A stretch of 64,000 nucleotides of DNA from Edaphobacter bradus (GCF_025685645.1 NZ_JAGSYF010000002.1:62001-126000), one strand, 5' to 3'; shown: positions 19,182 to 29,838, numbered from the stretch's first letter. The notes: generated by a model from the letters alone, not told the origin. Translations and numbers: made by a program.

Positions 19182-20135
19182 TTAGCGATCGAGGTAACGA
19201 ACGCCGGTGAGCTCCTCGCAGATACCCCAGAGTCTTGCCGCCGCTGCCTGGTCCCGGGCTGCAGGCGCGATCTTCGCCGGGCCGACGGTCTCGCCGCGCA
19301 TCTCCTGAAAGCCCTGTGGGCCGTAGTAACCACCGTCTGCGACGTCGGGCGAGGTGGCCGCGTAGAGCGTGGGCAGCGCGCCTTCGGCATCCGTGTTGAG
19401 GAACGTGCCAATGACGTGGCCCATCATGTTGCGCACAGCCTTCTCAAACGGAGAGTAGTCTTCTTTCTTGAAAATGTTTGTATCAGCTACTCCGGGGTGA
19501 GCCGCAACGCTGATGATTGGCCAGGAGGCAGCCCGCAGGCGGCGGCTCAGCTCTAGCGAAAGCATAAGGTTGGCGAGCTTGGACTGCTGGTAGGACTTCA
19601 TGGACGAATACGAGCGTGTGGATTGCAGATCGTCGAAGTTGATCCCGCCGCGTTTGTGTGCGATGGAGGCGATCGTGACGATGCGCGGACGCTCACCGGA
19701 ATGTGAGGCCGTGAGTTGCAGTGCGGGCAACAGGAGGCCCGTCAGAGCAAAGTGCCCGAGGACGTTGGTGCCGAACTGCACCTCGAAACCTTCGGTGGTC
19801 TCTCGGCGGCGCGGCGGCGCCAGGACGCCTGCGTTGTTGATGAGCACATGCAGTGGACGCCTGCGGGCGATCTCCTCAGCCGCAAACTGCCGCACGCTCT
19901 CCAGCGAAGCGAGGTCGAGCAGCGCCAGCTCGACGTGGCCTCCAGGGGCCTCTTCGGCGAGCTGCGCCACGGCAGCCTCGCCCTTGCTGCGGTTGCGGCA
20001 CGCCAGAAGCACCTGCGCTCCCTTGCGCGCGAGCTTGAGCGCAGCGTGGTAGCCGATGCCGCTGTTGCCGCCGGTGATCAGGAACCGCCGGCCAACCTGC
20101 GAGGGAATGTCTTCAGCCATCCATGGCTTGCTCAT
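19182..20135 (-). CDS. Short-chain dehydrogenase/reductase
   Basis: An NAD(P)-dependent SDR of 317 residues, similar in shape to retinol-dehydrogenase/WW-domain-oxidoreductase type SDRs. It has the cofactor motif TGGNSGIG (residues about 21-28), NNAG in LINNAGVLAP, and the catalytic YQQSK. An Arg in ACRNRSKG after the second strand suggests NADP preference. The ATG at 20135 gives a normal N-terminus; an upstream frame to 20249 would overlap the divergent TauE/SafE gene and looks non-coding. The substrate cannot be told. Confidence 0.88.
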   Translation of the reverse strand: MSKPWMAEDIPSQVGRRFLITGGNSGIGYHAALKLARKGAQVLLACRNRSKGEAAVAQLAEEAPGGHVELALLDLASLESVRQFAAEEIARRRPLHVLINNAGVLAPPRRRETTEGFEVQFGTNVLGHFALTGLLLPALQLTASHSGERPRIVTIASIAHKRGGINFDDLQSTRSYSSMKSYQQSKLANLMLSLELSRRLRAASWPIISVAAHPGVADTNIFKKEDYSPFEKAVRNMMGHVIGTFLNTDAEGALPTLYAATSPDVADGGYYGPQGFQEMRGETVGPAKIAPAARDQAAAARLWGICEELTGVRYLDR

Positions 20136-20233
20136 GGGCCTGTCTCTTCTGCGTATAGGACGCCTGTTAGCGGCATGGAGACTCACTCTTTTGTGCGAGG
20201 CCGAGGTTGCATCCCCGTCTAGAATAATCTGCG

Positions 20234-21073
20234 ATGCCAGCCCTTCCATTTACTATGCTGATCTTTGCCGGCTCCACATTGGCCGGGATGCTGGGAGCGC
20301 TGACCGGGCTAGGCGGCGGGGTCGTACTGGTCCCGCTGCTGACGCTGGTCCTCCACGTGGATCTTCGCTATGCGATCGGGGCATCACTGATCTCAGTCAT
20401 CGCAACCTCATCGGGAGCGGCAGCGGCCTATGTGCGCGAGGGCTTCTCAAGTGTGCGGATAGGGATGTTCCTCGAGGTCGCCACGACACTGGGTGCGGTC
20501 TTCGGCGCGCTTCTCGCGACGCGAACCCCGACGCGGGCACTGGCCATCATCTTTGGCCTGGTGCTTCTCTACTCCGCGTGGCTGAGCAGGAACGGACACC
20601 CCGAGGATGGCAGAGAGAGGAAGGCAAGTCCGTGGTCGGACCGGCTGCGGCTCTCGGGCCAGTATCCGGACGGGCAGGGCGGACAGATTCCCTACAAAGT
20701 GGATCGCATCGCGGGAGGCTTCGCGACGATGTTCGGCGCTGGCACTCTCTCAGGGCTGCTGGGAATCGGCTCCGGCGCGGTGAAGGTGCTGGCGATGGAC
20801 CGCGTGATGCGAATCCCCTTCAAGGTCTCGACGACAACGAGCAACTTCATGATCGGCGTAACGGCAGCGGCAAGCGCGGGGATTTACCTGAAGCGCGGAT
20901 ACATTGATCCGGGGCTCGCCTTCCCGGTGATGCTGGGCGTCTTGATCGGGTCGCTGCTGGGTGCGCGGTTGCTGGTGCGGGCGCGCGTCTCCGTGCTGCG
21001 CACCGTGTTCACGCTGGTGATTCTGGCGCTGGGAGTCGAGATGATCGTTAACGGCTGGATGGGCAAACTATGA
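20234..21073 (+). CDS. TauE/SafE family sulfite/anion exporter
   Basis: A 279-residue polytopic membrane protein with the two-repeat TauE/SafE architecture. Glycine-rich repeats are GALTGLGGGVVLVPLL near residue 20 and GLLGIGSGAVKVLAMD near 175, followed in each half by helices with GA(S/T)L-type motifs. The family exports sulfite, sulfoacetate or related anions. A TAGAAT lies nine bases before the ATG with no ribosome binding site, which would fit a leaderless message, though no -35 is seen. A DUF1634 gene overlaps its end by four bases. Confidence 0.88.
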   Translation: MPALPFTMLIFAGSTLAGMLGALTGLGGGVVLVPLLTLVLHVDLRYAIGASLISVIATSSGAAAAYVREGFSSVRIGMFLEVATTLGAVFGALLATRTPTRALAIIFGLVLLYSAWLSRNGHPEDGRERKASPWSDRLRLSGQYPDGQGGQIPYKVDRIAGGFATMFGAGTLSGLLGIGSGAVKVLAMDRVMRIPFKVSTTTSNFMIGVTAAASAGIYLKRGYIDPGLAFPVMLGVLIGSLLGARLLVRARVSVLRTVFTLVILALGVEMIVNGWMGKL

Positions 21074-21456
21074 CCGAAGAACGCAGGCCCTTCGATGACC
21101 AGCGCATGGACGCAATCATGGGCCGGCTGTTGCAGTCCGGCGTGCTGCTGGCCTCGGCGGTCGTGCTGGTGGGAGGTCTGCTGTACCTCAAGGCACATCC
21201 GCATACCTCAGTGAACTATCGGACTTTTGTGAGCGAACCGGCGGAGCTGCGGCATCCAGGCGCGCTGCTGCGGGAGGTCGCAGCCGGCAACGCCGCCGCA
21301 CTGATCCAGTTCGGCGTGCTGCTGCTGGTTGCGACCCCTATCGCGCGCGTCGTCTTCGCCGTAATTGCATTCGCTATGGAGCGCGACCGCCTGTACGTTG
21401 CGATCAGCCTCTTTGTGCTCGCCGTGCTGATGTTCGGCCTGCTGCATGGGGTCTGA
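21070..21456 (+). CDS. DUF1634 family membrane protein
   Basis: A 128-residue protein with three transmembrane segments (about residues 20-41, 76-96 and 105-126). The pattern, a short cytoplasmic N-terminus, RLLQSGVLLASAVVLVGG, and a closing LFVLAVLMFGLLHG, fits DUF1634. These proteins commonly sit next to TauE/SafE exporters, and here the start overlaps the exporter stop (ATGA), so a shared transport complex is likely but unproven. Confidence 0.85.
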   Translation: MTEERRPFDDQRMDAIMGRLLQSGVLLASAVVLVGGLLYLKAHPHTSVNYRTFVSEPAELRHPGALLREVAAGNAAALIQFGVLLLVATPIARVVFAVIAFAMERDRLYVAISLFVLAVLMFGLLHGV

Positions 21457-21605
21457 ACGCCTGCCGTTTTGTCATTGACTGGTCAAGGCCCCGTTAAGCG
21501 AGAGTAAAATCACCATGAGCGACGCCGGGGGTGAGTCCTGCGCGCACTTTCATTCGTACACTCTCATTGAAATCCCCAAGAACGAATCCCGAAAACGAGG
21601 AAGAC

Positions 21606-22151
21606 ATGATGCGCAAGGGTATGTGGATCGCAGTTATTGCAGGCGTAGTCGCAGCAGGCAGCTTCAGTTTGAAGCTCAACGCAGCCACGGATACAGTTCA
21701 GGTCGGTGCAACGGCGCCGAACTTCACTCTCCCCTCACAGGAAGACAAGCCGGTAAGCCTGAAGGACTATAAGGGCAAGTGGGTCGTCCTTTACTTTTAC
21801 CCCAAGGACCAGACCACCGGCTGCACGATTGAGGCGCACAACTTCCAGCGTGACATGGCCAAGTACGACGCGCTGCATGCCGTCGTGCTCGGAGTGAGCC
21901 TGGACACGGTCGAGGGGCATAAGGCGTGGTGCGCGAAGGACACTTTCAGCTTCAAGCTGCTGGCCGATCCCGACCACAAGGTCGTAGACGAGTACGGTGT
22001 TCCAGTCATGACGCACGGCGACATGAAGTTCGCCAGCCGCCAGACCTTCCTGATCTCGCCTGCTGGCAAGGTGGTCAAGGTCTGGCCGAAGGTCGACCCG
22101 CAGACACATAGCGAAGAGGTGCTGGCCGAGATCACAGCGCAGAAGAAGTAG
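21606..22151 (+). CDS. Exported peroxiredoxin, BCP/AhpC-TSA type
   Basis: A thiol peroxidase of 181 residues with an N-terminal signal peptide (MMRKGMWIAVIAGVVAAGSF, cleavage near LNAA). The thioredoxin fold has FYPKDQTTGCTIEAHNF with the peroxidatic Cys in the TxxC position and a second Cys in HKAWCAKDTF, consistent with a two-Cys mechanism. The ATG at 21606 follows GAGGAAG; an upstream frame to 21531 lacks a site. BCP enzymes are normally cytoplasmic, so export points to periplasmic peroxide defence. A strong terminator follows. Confidence 0.9.
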   Translation: MMRKGMWIAVIAGVVAAGSFSLKLNAATDTVQVGATAPNFTLPSQEDKPVSLKDYKGKWVVLYFYPKDQTTGCTIEAHNFQRDMAKYDALHAVVLGVSLDTVEGHKAWCAKDTFSFKLLADPDHKVVDEYGVPVMTHGDMKFASRQTFLISPAGKVVKVWPKVDPQTHSEEVLAEITAQKK

Positions 22152-22163
22152 ACTCCAACAGAC

Positions 22164-22209
22164 GCAAAAAGGCCCGGGCGCTCTTTCTGAGCAGACCGGG
22201 CCTTTTTGC
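22164..22209. terminator. Bidirectional rho-independent terminator
   Basis: A perfect 14-base inverted repeat (GCAAAAAGGCCCGG / CCGGGCCTTTTTGC) with an 18-base loop lies between the convergent peroxiredoxin and histone-like genes. T-runs on both strands let it serve both. Confidence 0.9.
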
Positions 22210-22231
22210 TTGCCTTAGTACAGGGTTACTC

Positions 22232-22936
22232 TTAGCTCATCTTCTTGACGATTGCCTTCTTGACCGCCCGCTTGACGATTGCCTTCTTGATGGCCTTCTT
22301 GACGATAGCCTTCTTGATGGCCTTCTTGGCGGCCTTCTTAACAACAGCCTTCTTAACCGCCTTCTTTACTGCCTTCTTTGCTGCTTTCTTAGTTGCCAAA
22401 GTCGTACCTCTCTTGATTGATTTTTTTGTGCTCTTTTTCACGACCGCTTTTTTAGGAGCGACCTTACCGCGCCGAGCACCAGACTTCTTCGCGGCAGATT
22501 TCAATGTCTTCTTCACAGCCTTCTTGGCGGCCTTTTTGACCACTTTCTTGGCCGGAGCTGCCTTCTTCACAGCTTTCTTGGCCACGGCCTTCTTCGCAGG
22601 GGCTTTCGCCGCCGCCTTCTTGGCTGGGGCAGCCTTCTTCGCTGCAGGCTTCGGAGCCTTTGCTGCTGCAAGGGCCTCGCTGCTCACCGGCGGCTTGGAT
22701 GCCTTCGTGGGAGGCGTGTAGGGGGCCACAGGTGACGGCGGTGGCGCAAAGATGACGGCTTCCTCGGCGTGGGTTTCCACTTCGGTCACTCCGCCGTTTT
22801 CGGAGGTCACAATAACCTCCTCTTCTTCGTCGTCGTGATCAAAGCTGTTGGAGAGATCGTCGTCGCTCTCATCGCTGAACATGTAATCGTCGTCTGAGGC
22901 AGCTGCGTGGAACCTGATCGTGTCGTCGAACGTCAT
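22232..22936 (-). CDS. Lys/Ala-rich histone H1-like protein with acidic N-terminus
   Basis: A 234-residue low-complexity protein. Residues 1-60 are acidic (ASDDDYMFSDESDDD, DDEEEE), 63-80 are Pro-rich, and 88-234 are a run of KKA, AKKA, KKAIV and PAKK units like eukaryotic histone H1 tails and bacterial HctB/AlgP/PrrP-type proteins. Such tails bind DNA non-specifically. The acidic head could mask the tail or contact a partner; this is inference. It is transcribed alone and ends at the shared terminator. The antisense strand shows a long hydrophobic frame that is only a reflection of the Lys codons. Confidence 0.85.
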   Translation of the reverse strand: MTFDDTIRFHAAASDDDYMFSDESDDDLSNSFDHDDEEEEVIVTSENGGVTEVETHAEEAVIFAPPPSPVAPYTPPTKASKPPVSSEALAAAKAPKPAAKKAAPAKKAAAKAPAKKAVAKKAVKKAAPAKKVVKKAAKKAVKKTLKSAAKKSGARRGKVAPKKAVVKKSTKKSIKRGTTLATKKAAKKAVKKAVKKAVVKKAAKKAIKKAIVKKAIKKAIVKRAVKKAIVKKMS

Positions 22937-23098
22937 TGTCGCCTATCCTCTGCTGCTTTCCTTCCCACCACATTTTCCGGCCGGTTTCGAACATTTCTTC
23001 GATGTAGAAGAAAGTTCATTGCACCTTCGGCACGGAATTCTAGCAACAGGATGCCCTTATCTGCCAGTAAACGCAAGCACTCTTTTGTGCGAGGTAGC

Positions 23099-24961
23099 TT
23101 ATCGTGCAGCTCTCCGTCTCGAATTGGAAGAGGCGCTCTTCGATTTTGCGCCTCCGCTCTTGCTCGATGAGCGGTGGTGCGCGCCCGCGCTCCTGGTTGA
23201 GTTGTACCCCACATGCGACGGCGCTCCGTGAGATGCAGATCTTCTGCTCGAGGCCTTGGAGCGCGCGCGTACGCTCGGCGCAAGCCTCACAGGCTCGGCG
23301 ACGGTGATCGTGCTGCCGGGATGGATCGTGTTGGAGGAGAGATGATTCCAGCGCCGGAGGTCCTCCGCAGAGACGCCGAAGCGGTCCGCGACGGTGATAA
23401 GCGTGTCACCCCGGAGCACTCGGTAATGCTGCGGGTGCGTGCTCGAAGGACTGGCGACGGGGACGACAAGCTCGTCGCCTGTGTCCACAGGATCGCCCGC
23501 GGCGATGCTGTTCACCTGTGCGATCTCACTGGCGCGCGCGTGCAGCATGTTCGCGATGGCGTCGAGCGACTCGCCGGAGCGAACGACGTGGAAGCGCCAG
23601 GTGCTGCGCTTGTCCTCGGGAATCTCCTTAATGCGATCTAGATAGACGTCATGCGTCCCCAGCGGAACGTGCAGGTCGAAGGGGGTGTCCTGCGGCGTGC
23701 TCATGCGCAGAAGGCTCGGGTTGAGCGCGACAATCTCCTGCAGCGTCGCCCCAGTCACGTCGGCGACCAGACGCAGATCAATCGGATAGTCGATCGTGAC
23801 CTTGTCGGAGAGCACTGCCGGCTCCGGCACGACACTGTCGAGACCATACTGCGCCGGATTCTTCGCCATAATAATCGCCGCGATGATGCCCGGCACGTAG
23901 TTTCTCGTCTCGCCGGGCAGATTGCCGCGCCGATAGAGCTCCCAGAAGTCGGCGTAGCCCGTGCGCATCACAGCGCGCTGCACATTGCCCGGGCCCCAGT
24001 CGTAGGCAGCCATGGCGAGATACCAGTCGCCGAACTGGTCATAGAGCGATTTCATGTACTTCGCGTAGGCTCGCGAAGACTTCTCGGGATCGAAGCGCTC
24101 ATCGACCCAGCCATTGCGCGCAAGGCCGTACGATCCGGCAAACGGCATGAACTGCCACATGCCTCCGGCGCCCGAGCGAACATTGAGCGCCTGCGGCTGG
24201 AAGCCTGACTCCGCGACCGCGAGGTAGATCAGGTCCTGCGGAACGCCCTCTTCGCGCAGGACCTTCTGGATCATGTCCTTGTACTTCCCTGCGCGCTCAA
24301 GCGAACGCAGGAGATGCGCGTGGCCCGCCTGCGAGTTGGTGAAGTAGCTGATGAAGCCTGCAACGTAGTCGTTGACGACGAGGGGAAAGTCAGACTGCGT
24401 CGTCTTGAGCTCTGCGGCCACCTGCGCGGTGAGAGCCGCATTCGGAGGAAAGGTGACCTCGTTCGCAGTATCGAGCGGAGCGGCTTCGAGGACAGGCGAG
24501 AGGCCATTGCCCTGCTTGAGCGCCGCCAGCTCGAGGGCGTTGATCGCATCCAGCAGATGCTCAAACTCGTCGGAGAGCTGCGGGTCGCCCTTCAGGTCCA
24601 TGCCACTCGTGAGCATGACGTCAACGGCAGAGTCGAAGTCCTGCCGCGCGGCGTCGAGATGACCTGCACGATAGTTGTCGACACCTCGGCGATACGTCTG
24701 TTCGACGCGACTAATGAGCTGCTGCTCCTTATACGTCTGTTCTGCGCTCTCAACGGGATGCGCCGCAGGCTGCTGCGTTGTGGACTTGCTGGCCGTCGCA
24801 ACGCCCGCCGCCTGCGAAGTCGAGGGAGCGGTGGCCTGCGCGGGGACCTTGCCTGGAGCAGCGGCCGGTTTCTGCGGACACCCTGCCAGCAGCACCAGCG
24901 GCGCACACATCGCCGCCAGTGCCCATTGCCGCACCCATTTGTATCGAGCTCGCTGCTGCAT
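23099..24961 (-). CDS. MltD-like lytic transglycosylase lipoprotein with LysM domains
   Basis: A peptidoglycan lytic transglycosylase, 620 residues. A lipobox LLAGC puts the lipidated Cys at 28. After a helical region (70-230) comes the SLT domain (about 240-375) with catalytic Glu251 in AVAESGF, GAGGMWQFMP, and AMAAYDWGPGNV, all as in MltD. Two LysM domains follow (about 455-502 and 512-558), then a basic Ser/Arg-rich tail. It would sit in the outer membrane facing the cell wall and cleave glycan strands. The leader lies divergent to lepA, 158 bases away. Confidence 0.92.
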   Translation of the reverse strand: MQQRARYKWVRQWALAAMCAPLVLLAGCPQKPAAAPGKVPAQATAPSTSQAAGVATASKSTTQQPAAHPVESAEQTYKEQQLISRVEQTYRRGVDNYRAGHLDAARQDFDSAVDVMLTSGMDLKGDPQLSDEFEHLLDAINALELAALKQGNGLSPVLEAAPLDTANEVTFPPNAALTAQVAAELKTTQSDFPLVVNDYVAGFISYFTNSQAGHAHLLRSLERAGKYKDMIQKVLREEGVPQDLIYLAVAESGFQPQALNVRSGAGGMWQFMPFAGSYGLARNGWVDERFDPEKSSRAYAKYMKSLYDQFGDWYLAMAAYDWGPGNVQRAVMRTGYADFWELYRRGNLPGETRNYVPGIIAAIIMAKNPAQYGLDSVVPEPAVLSDKVTIDYPIDLRLVADVTGATLQEIVALNPSLLRMSTPQDTPFDLHVPLGTHDVYLDRIKEIPEDKRSTWRFHVVRSGESLDAIANMLHARASEIAQVNSIAAGDPVDTGDELVVPVASPSSTHPQHYRVLRGDTLITVADRFGVSAEDLRRWNHLSSNTIHPGSTITVAEPVRLAPSVRARSKASSRRSASHGAPSHVGYNSTRSAGAHHRSSSKSGGAKSKSASSNSRRRAAR

Positions 24962-25119
24962 TGTTCCTGCTCATTGTAAGACGGATTGCGACCGGAAACT
25001 GATGCATTCTCGAACTGCGTTTATGCGCCTGAAATTCATCTTCGGATGCGGCGTCGCGCAAGGGCTTGGACGTCCTGCGGGTGTTAACATTAGAAGTTGA
25101 AGGAATTCACCCACCCAGT

Positions 25120-26922
<1,803 letters not shown>

Positions 26923-27253
26923 GCGCGGATTGCCGTTATCCAGAATTCTGTAATGCAGCTTTCATCTTCATCTGTGGAAACCCTTGAGGTGCCTCAATTT
27001 GCTGTCAGATTGCCGAAAAAGCACCGTCGGCACGGACAGTCTTGACGCCACAACTTATTTACCCGCATAGAGTTACGCAATCGGAGGATGGACGGAGCAG
27101 AGCGGTGCCGGACACAATCCCGTTACAGCTCGCGGGGCCTCACAACCAGGAAATCCACAGTGTTTTCCACATTGTTCGATGCTAGCGAACTTATTTCCAA
27201 TAGAAAAAGGAGGCCCTGTCGGGCCTCCCTTTTGATCGTGCACGACGCTCCAG
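26923..27253. other. Intergenic region between lepA and the OmpH-like genes
   Basis: No gene is seen in these 330 bases between convergent genes. They hold a short palindrome TTGAGGTGCCTCAA (26984-26997) and, at the right end, the terminator of the OmpH-like unit. No tRNA or riboswitch-like pattern was recognised. Confidence 0.6.
27204..27233 (-). terminator. Terminator of the OmpH-like gene pair
   Basis: A hairpin AAGGAGGCCC / GGGCCTCCCTT with a TGTC loop, flanked by A-runs and T-runs, lies 20 bases after the stop of the second OmpH-like gene. Confidence 0.8.
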
Positions 27254-27952
27254 TTACTGCTTTGGGGCAGCAGCCTTCGGTGTGGTGCCGGCCGCGGGAT
27301 GCGGACGCACCGGAGCGGAGGCCGACGGAGCCGTCGGAGGAGGAGCAGCGACCCCCGAAGAGGCGTTGTAGGCACTCACCACAGCCTGGGTGATGTCGAT
27401 GTTCTCCTTCGGGTTGACCCACATCACGTTGTTCGTCTGCTGGTTGCTGACGTCAAGCAGCAGCGTGTACCCGTTCTGCTCTACATAGTTCTTCAATGCC
27501 ACCGAGACCTTCTGGGCCACCTTACCGTAGGCCTCCTGCAGGTCGGTCTGGTACGCGGTGTTGGCGTCCTCGGCTTCGCGGTTGAGCTGCTTCTCTTTGG
27601 TGTCGATGCTCTTCAGGCGCGCAGCCCGATCTGCATCGCTGAGAGTGGCAGGGGCGCTCTGAAGTTGCTTCTTGAGCGAATCAACCTCCTGCGCGAGAGC
27701 GTCGATCTGCTGCTTCTTGGGCTCGTACTTCTTCTGCACATCCTGAACGGCACGCTGGCCCTCATTGGTGGCGAAGACAGCCTGCTCGAAGGCGACGAGC
27801 GCGATCTTGGCGGGAACGGCCTGCGGAGGAGCGGCGGGAGCCGAAGCGGCCGCTACAGGTGCGGCAGCGGCGGGTGCGGCTGCAGACTGGGCTATAGCGG
27901 CCGTGGACAGTCCCGCGCCGAGAGCGGAGAGGAGAACAAGAGTGCGATTCAT
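27254..27952 (-). CDS. Skp/OmpH-like periplasmic chaperone (second of a tandem pair)
   Basis: A 232-residue exported protein with signal peptide MNRTLVLLSALGAGLSTAAIA, an Ala/Pro-rich linker to about residue 47, then the Skp/OmpH domain: KIALVAFEQAVFATNEGQR and a long coiled coil (YEPKKQQIDALAQEVDSLKK to about residue 150), ending with a C-terminal segment GYTLLLDVS. Skp proteins guard outer-membrane proteins in the periplasm. The ATG at 27952 replaces a longer frame that would overlap its neighbour. It is about half identical by eye to the upstream copy. A Pro/Ala tail closes it. Confidence 0.88.
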   Translation of the reverse strand: MNRTLVLLSALGAGLSTAAIAQSAAAPAAAAPVAAASAPAAPPQAVPAKIALVAFEQAVFATNEGQRAVQDVQKKYEPKKQQIDALAQEVDSLKKQLQSAPATLSDADRAARLKSIDTKEKQLNREAEDANTAYQTDLQEAYGKVAQKVSVALKNYVEQNGYTLLLDVSNQQTNNVMWVNPKENIDITQAVVSAYNASSGVAAPPPTAPSASAPVRPHPAAGTTPKAAAPKQ

Positions 27953-28037
27953 AGGTCTGGAATGCTCCTTCAGAGTCTTGCCTTGTTGTCCGTCGCCTGA
28001 TGGAGGACGAGTCACTCCATCAGGGACGGAGTGGAAT

Positions 28038-28760
28038 TTACTGCTTGGTAGGCGCGGGCCGGGGAGGTGTCGTCGTCCGGGGACGCGTCGCCGACGGAGC
28101 CGATGGCGGAGGAGCCGCAACTCCGGACGAGGCGTTGTAGGCCTCTACGATCGCCTGCGAGATGTCGGCGCCCGGCGCCCACAGCAGAGTCAGGCCGCCG
28201 CCCTGTTGCTGGCCGTTGTTATCGAGCAGCATCGTGTATCCGTTCTGCTGCACATACTTCATCACGACCGGCCCGAGCTTCTGGGCGACCTTACCGATCG
28301 CCTCCTGTACATCAGCGCTATAAGCGTTGCTGGCGTCGTCGCCGTCGCGCTGATACTGTTTCTGCTTGGTATCGATCGCACGCAACCGGGTGGCCCGCTC
28401 ATCTTCAGACAGCGTGGTCCCCGAGGCCTGAAGCTGCTTCTGCAGCGAGTCGATCTCGCCGGCCAGGGCGTCAAGCTGCGTCTTCTTCGGTTCGTACTTC
28501 TTCTGAATCTCTTGCAGTGCACGCTGCCCCTCGTTGGTGGCGGCGGCGACCTGTTCGTACTCAATGACGGCGATCTTCGCCGGAATGGCCTGTGGAGCAA
28601 CAGGAGCGCTAGCCGGAGTCGTGGCCGGAGTGGTGGCCGGAGTGGTGGCCGGAGTGGTGGCCGGAGCCGCCGGAGCCTGAGGGCTGGCCGTCTGTGCAAG
28701 CCCTGCGGCAGTGGTCAACGCCGCCGCGAGTGCGGAGGCAAAGGCAACGTTGCGATTCAT
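28038..28760 (-). CDS. Skp/OmpH-like periplasmic chaperone (first of a tandem pair)
   Basis: A 240-residue paralogue of the next gene with the same layout: signal peptide from ATG at 28760, low-complexity linker made of ATTP repeats, KIAVIEYEQVAAATNEGQR, coiled coil (YEPKKTQLDALAGEIDSLQK), and GYTMLLDNNG near the end. The linker repeats come from a 12-base tandem repeat, so its length may vary between strains. The first gene behind a near-consensus promoter, with a leader of about 195 bases. Confidence 0.88.
   Translation of the reverse strand: MNRNVAFASALAAALTTAAGLAQTASPQAPAAPATTPATTPATTPATTPASAPVAPQAIPAKIAVIEYEQVAAATNEGQRALQEIQKKYEPKKTQLDALAGEIDSLQKQLQASGTTLSEDERATRLRAIDTKQKQYQRDGDDASNAYSADVQEAIGKVAQKLGPVVMKYVQQNGYTMLLDNNGQQQGGGLTLLWAPGADISQAIVEAYNASSGVAAPPPSAPSATRPRTTTPPRPAPTKQ
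28612..28665. repeat. 12-base tandem repeat inside the first OmpH-like gene
   Basis: Four copies of a GCCGGAGTGGTG unit (the first with one change) plus half a copy. In the coding frame they give the ATTP repeats of the linker after the signal peptide, and whole-unit changes would keep the frame. Confidence 0.9.
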
Positions 28761-28962
28761 GCGGTGTGTGGTACTCCTTGGGAGATCGTTCAAATGCTCA
28801 TTGGCCTTCGGTGCCTCGTCGCACCATCCGGGCCTGCCCTGCCTTGCTCCTTGCATCCACTCAGAGTGACGCACACCGGGGAGCGGCGTCACCATATACC
28901 TCGATCACCCGATTGTCCGATGGGAAAATCGACGGAGCGAGAGGGCTTCCAGAACAAGAGCG

Positions 28963-28991
28963 ATTATAGGACCCGCCCCAGAGTGGGTCAA
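28963..28991 (-). promoter_or_regulatory. Near-consensus sigma-70 promoter of the OmpH-like pair
   Basis: On the minus strand TTGACC (28986-28991) and TATAAT (28963-28968) are spaced exactly 17 bases. Transcription would start near 28956 and give a leader of about 195 bases before the ATG at 28760. The leader contains a 7-base stem GTGACGC/GCGTCAC (28866-28892). Confidence 0.8.
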
Positions 28992-29838
28992 ACAAACTCT
29001 TCTCAAATATCACTCTTCTGAAATATGGAGCATTGACCAGTCATTCTTCTGTTTTCTGGCCACCTGCCCCCCGTAACCCTATGAGAAATCCCACAAAATC
29101 CACCAGTTCTGTTTGGCATGAGGATTGCACATTTGCCTATCGTGCGGATTTGCGCCAGGATTTCTGGCGTGATGCCGCATCGCCTCAATGCACGAGTACA
29201 CCCGCTAGAAGGTGTCGCCAAGTTGAGGCAAGCTTCCTCTCCGGGGAGTAATTTCAGGAGGCCAGTGACTGGCCATTGACCTTTGGCGGAAAGGCCGCTC
29301 CCCTTTCGGGAGCAGCCTTTCCCCACTCTGGTTGGGATCATCGCCCGATGGGCGACTCTTTTGAATTTGGGCAAGCCTATATATTTCATGGATTTGAAAT
29401 CAGAGGCCGAAGAAAACATCGTTCCTGCACAAGAGAGTAGTTGCAAACCGAAGCCATTACGCGTACGCTTGTGCTTGCTTCGTGAACTGGCGGTGCGTGC
29501 CGTTCGCTGTGCAGACCTTCCGGGCTATCGTGTAAGATTGGGGCTGGAAGCACAGGATACAGTGCACCGGAACTTGCCGGACTCTGTCGCAAAACAGTTA
29601 TGAGGGTGATGGGAACGGCCGAATCAGGCGTTCCAGGCTGCGCGTAGCATCGGCTGAGTGAGCCGCTGATCGCAGCGAGATGCAGGGCAAGAAGTCCGTT
29701 TTGAGTACAACTTGAAACCGTTTCCTCCGACGCTGAAAGACCGGGTTGATTCTCTCCTCGTGGTTTCCACGGAGAAGGCTTTGGCTGTCAGCGTGGGACG
29801 AAACGCGAATTGCGTTTGATGCAATAGGAAGTGGAAGC
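28992..29838. other. Long intergenic region without a recognisable gene
   Basis: About 850 bases lie between the OmpH promoter and the next gene. Frames of about 100-147 codons exist on both strands (29003-29446 minus, 29283-29603 plus), but none shows a family, a ribosome binding site or neighbour-like codon use. A strong hairpin at 29288-29322 is listed separately. The promoter of the following plus-strand gene should be near the right end. Confidence 0.55.
29288..29322. other. Strong stem-loop in an intergenic region
   Basis: GGAAAGGC-CGCTCCC pairs with GGGAGC-A-GCCTTTCC across a CTTTC loop, with one bulge. No T-run follows, so it is not a standard terminator; it may be part of a structured transcript. 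Confidence 0.5.

Noticed and set aside
22245..22721. Plus-strand frame of 158 codons that reads like a membrane protein (repeated AFLTAFF)
   Set aside because: It is the exact antisense of the Lys/Ala tail of the histone-like gene; the hydrophobic look comes from reversed Lys codons.
28612..28665. Possible CRISPR-like repeat array
   Set aside because: Units are 12 bases, directly joined without spacers, and lie in a coding frame.
27299..29021. Long plus-strand frames opposite the OmpH-like genes
   Set aside because: They mirror clear chaperone genes with signal peptides, a promoter and a terminator on the minus strand, and show no family.
29003..29446. 147-codon minus-strand frame
   Set aside because: No ribosome binding site, no family and no codon pattern like the neighbours; treated as non-coding.
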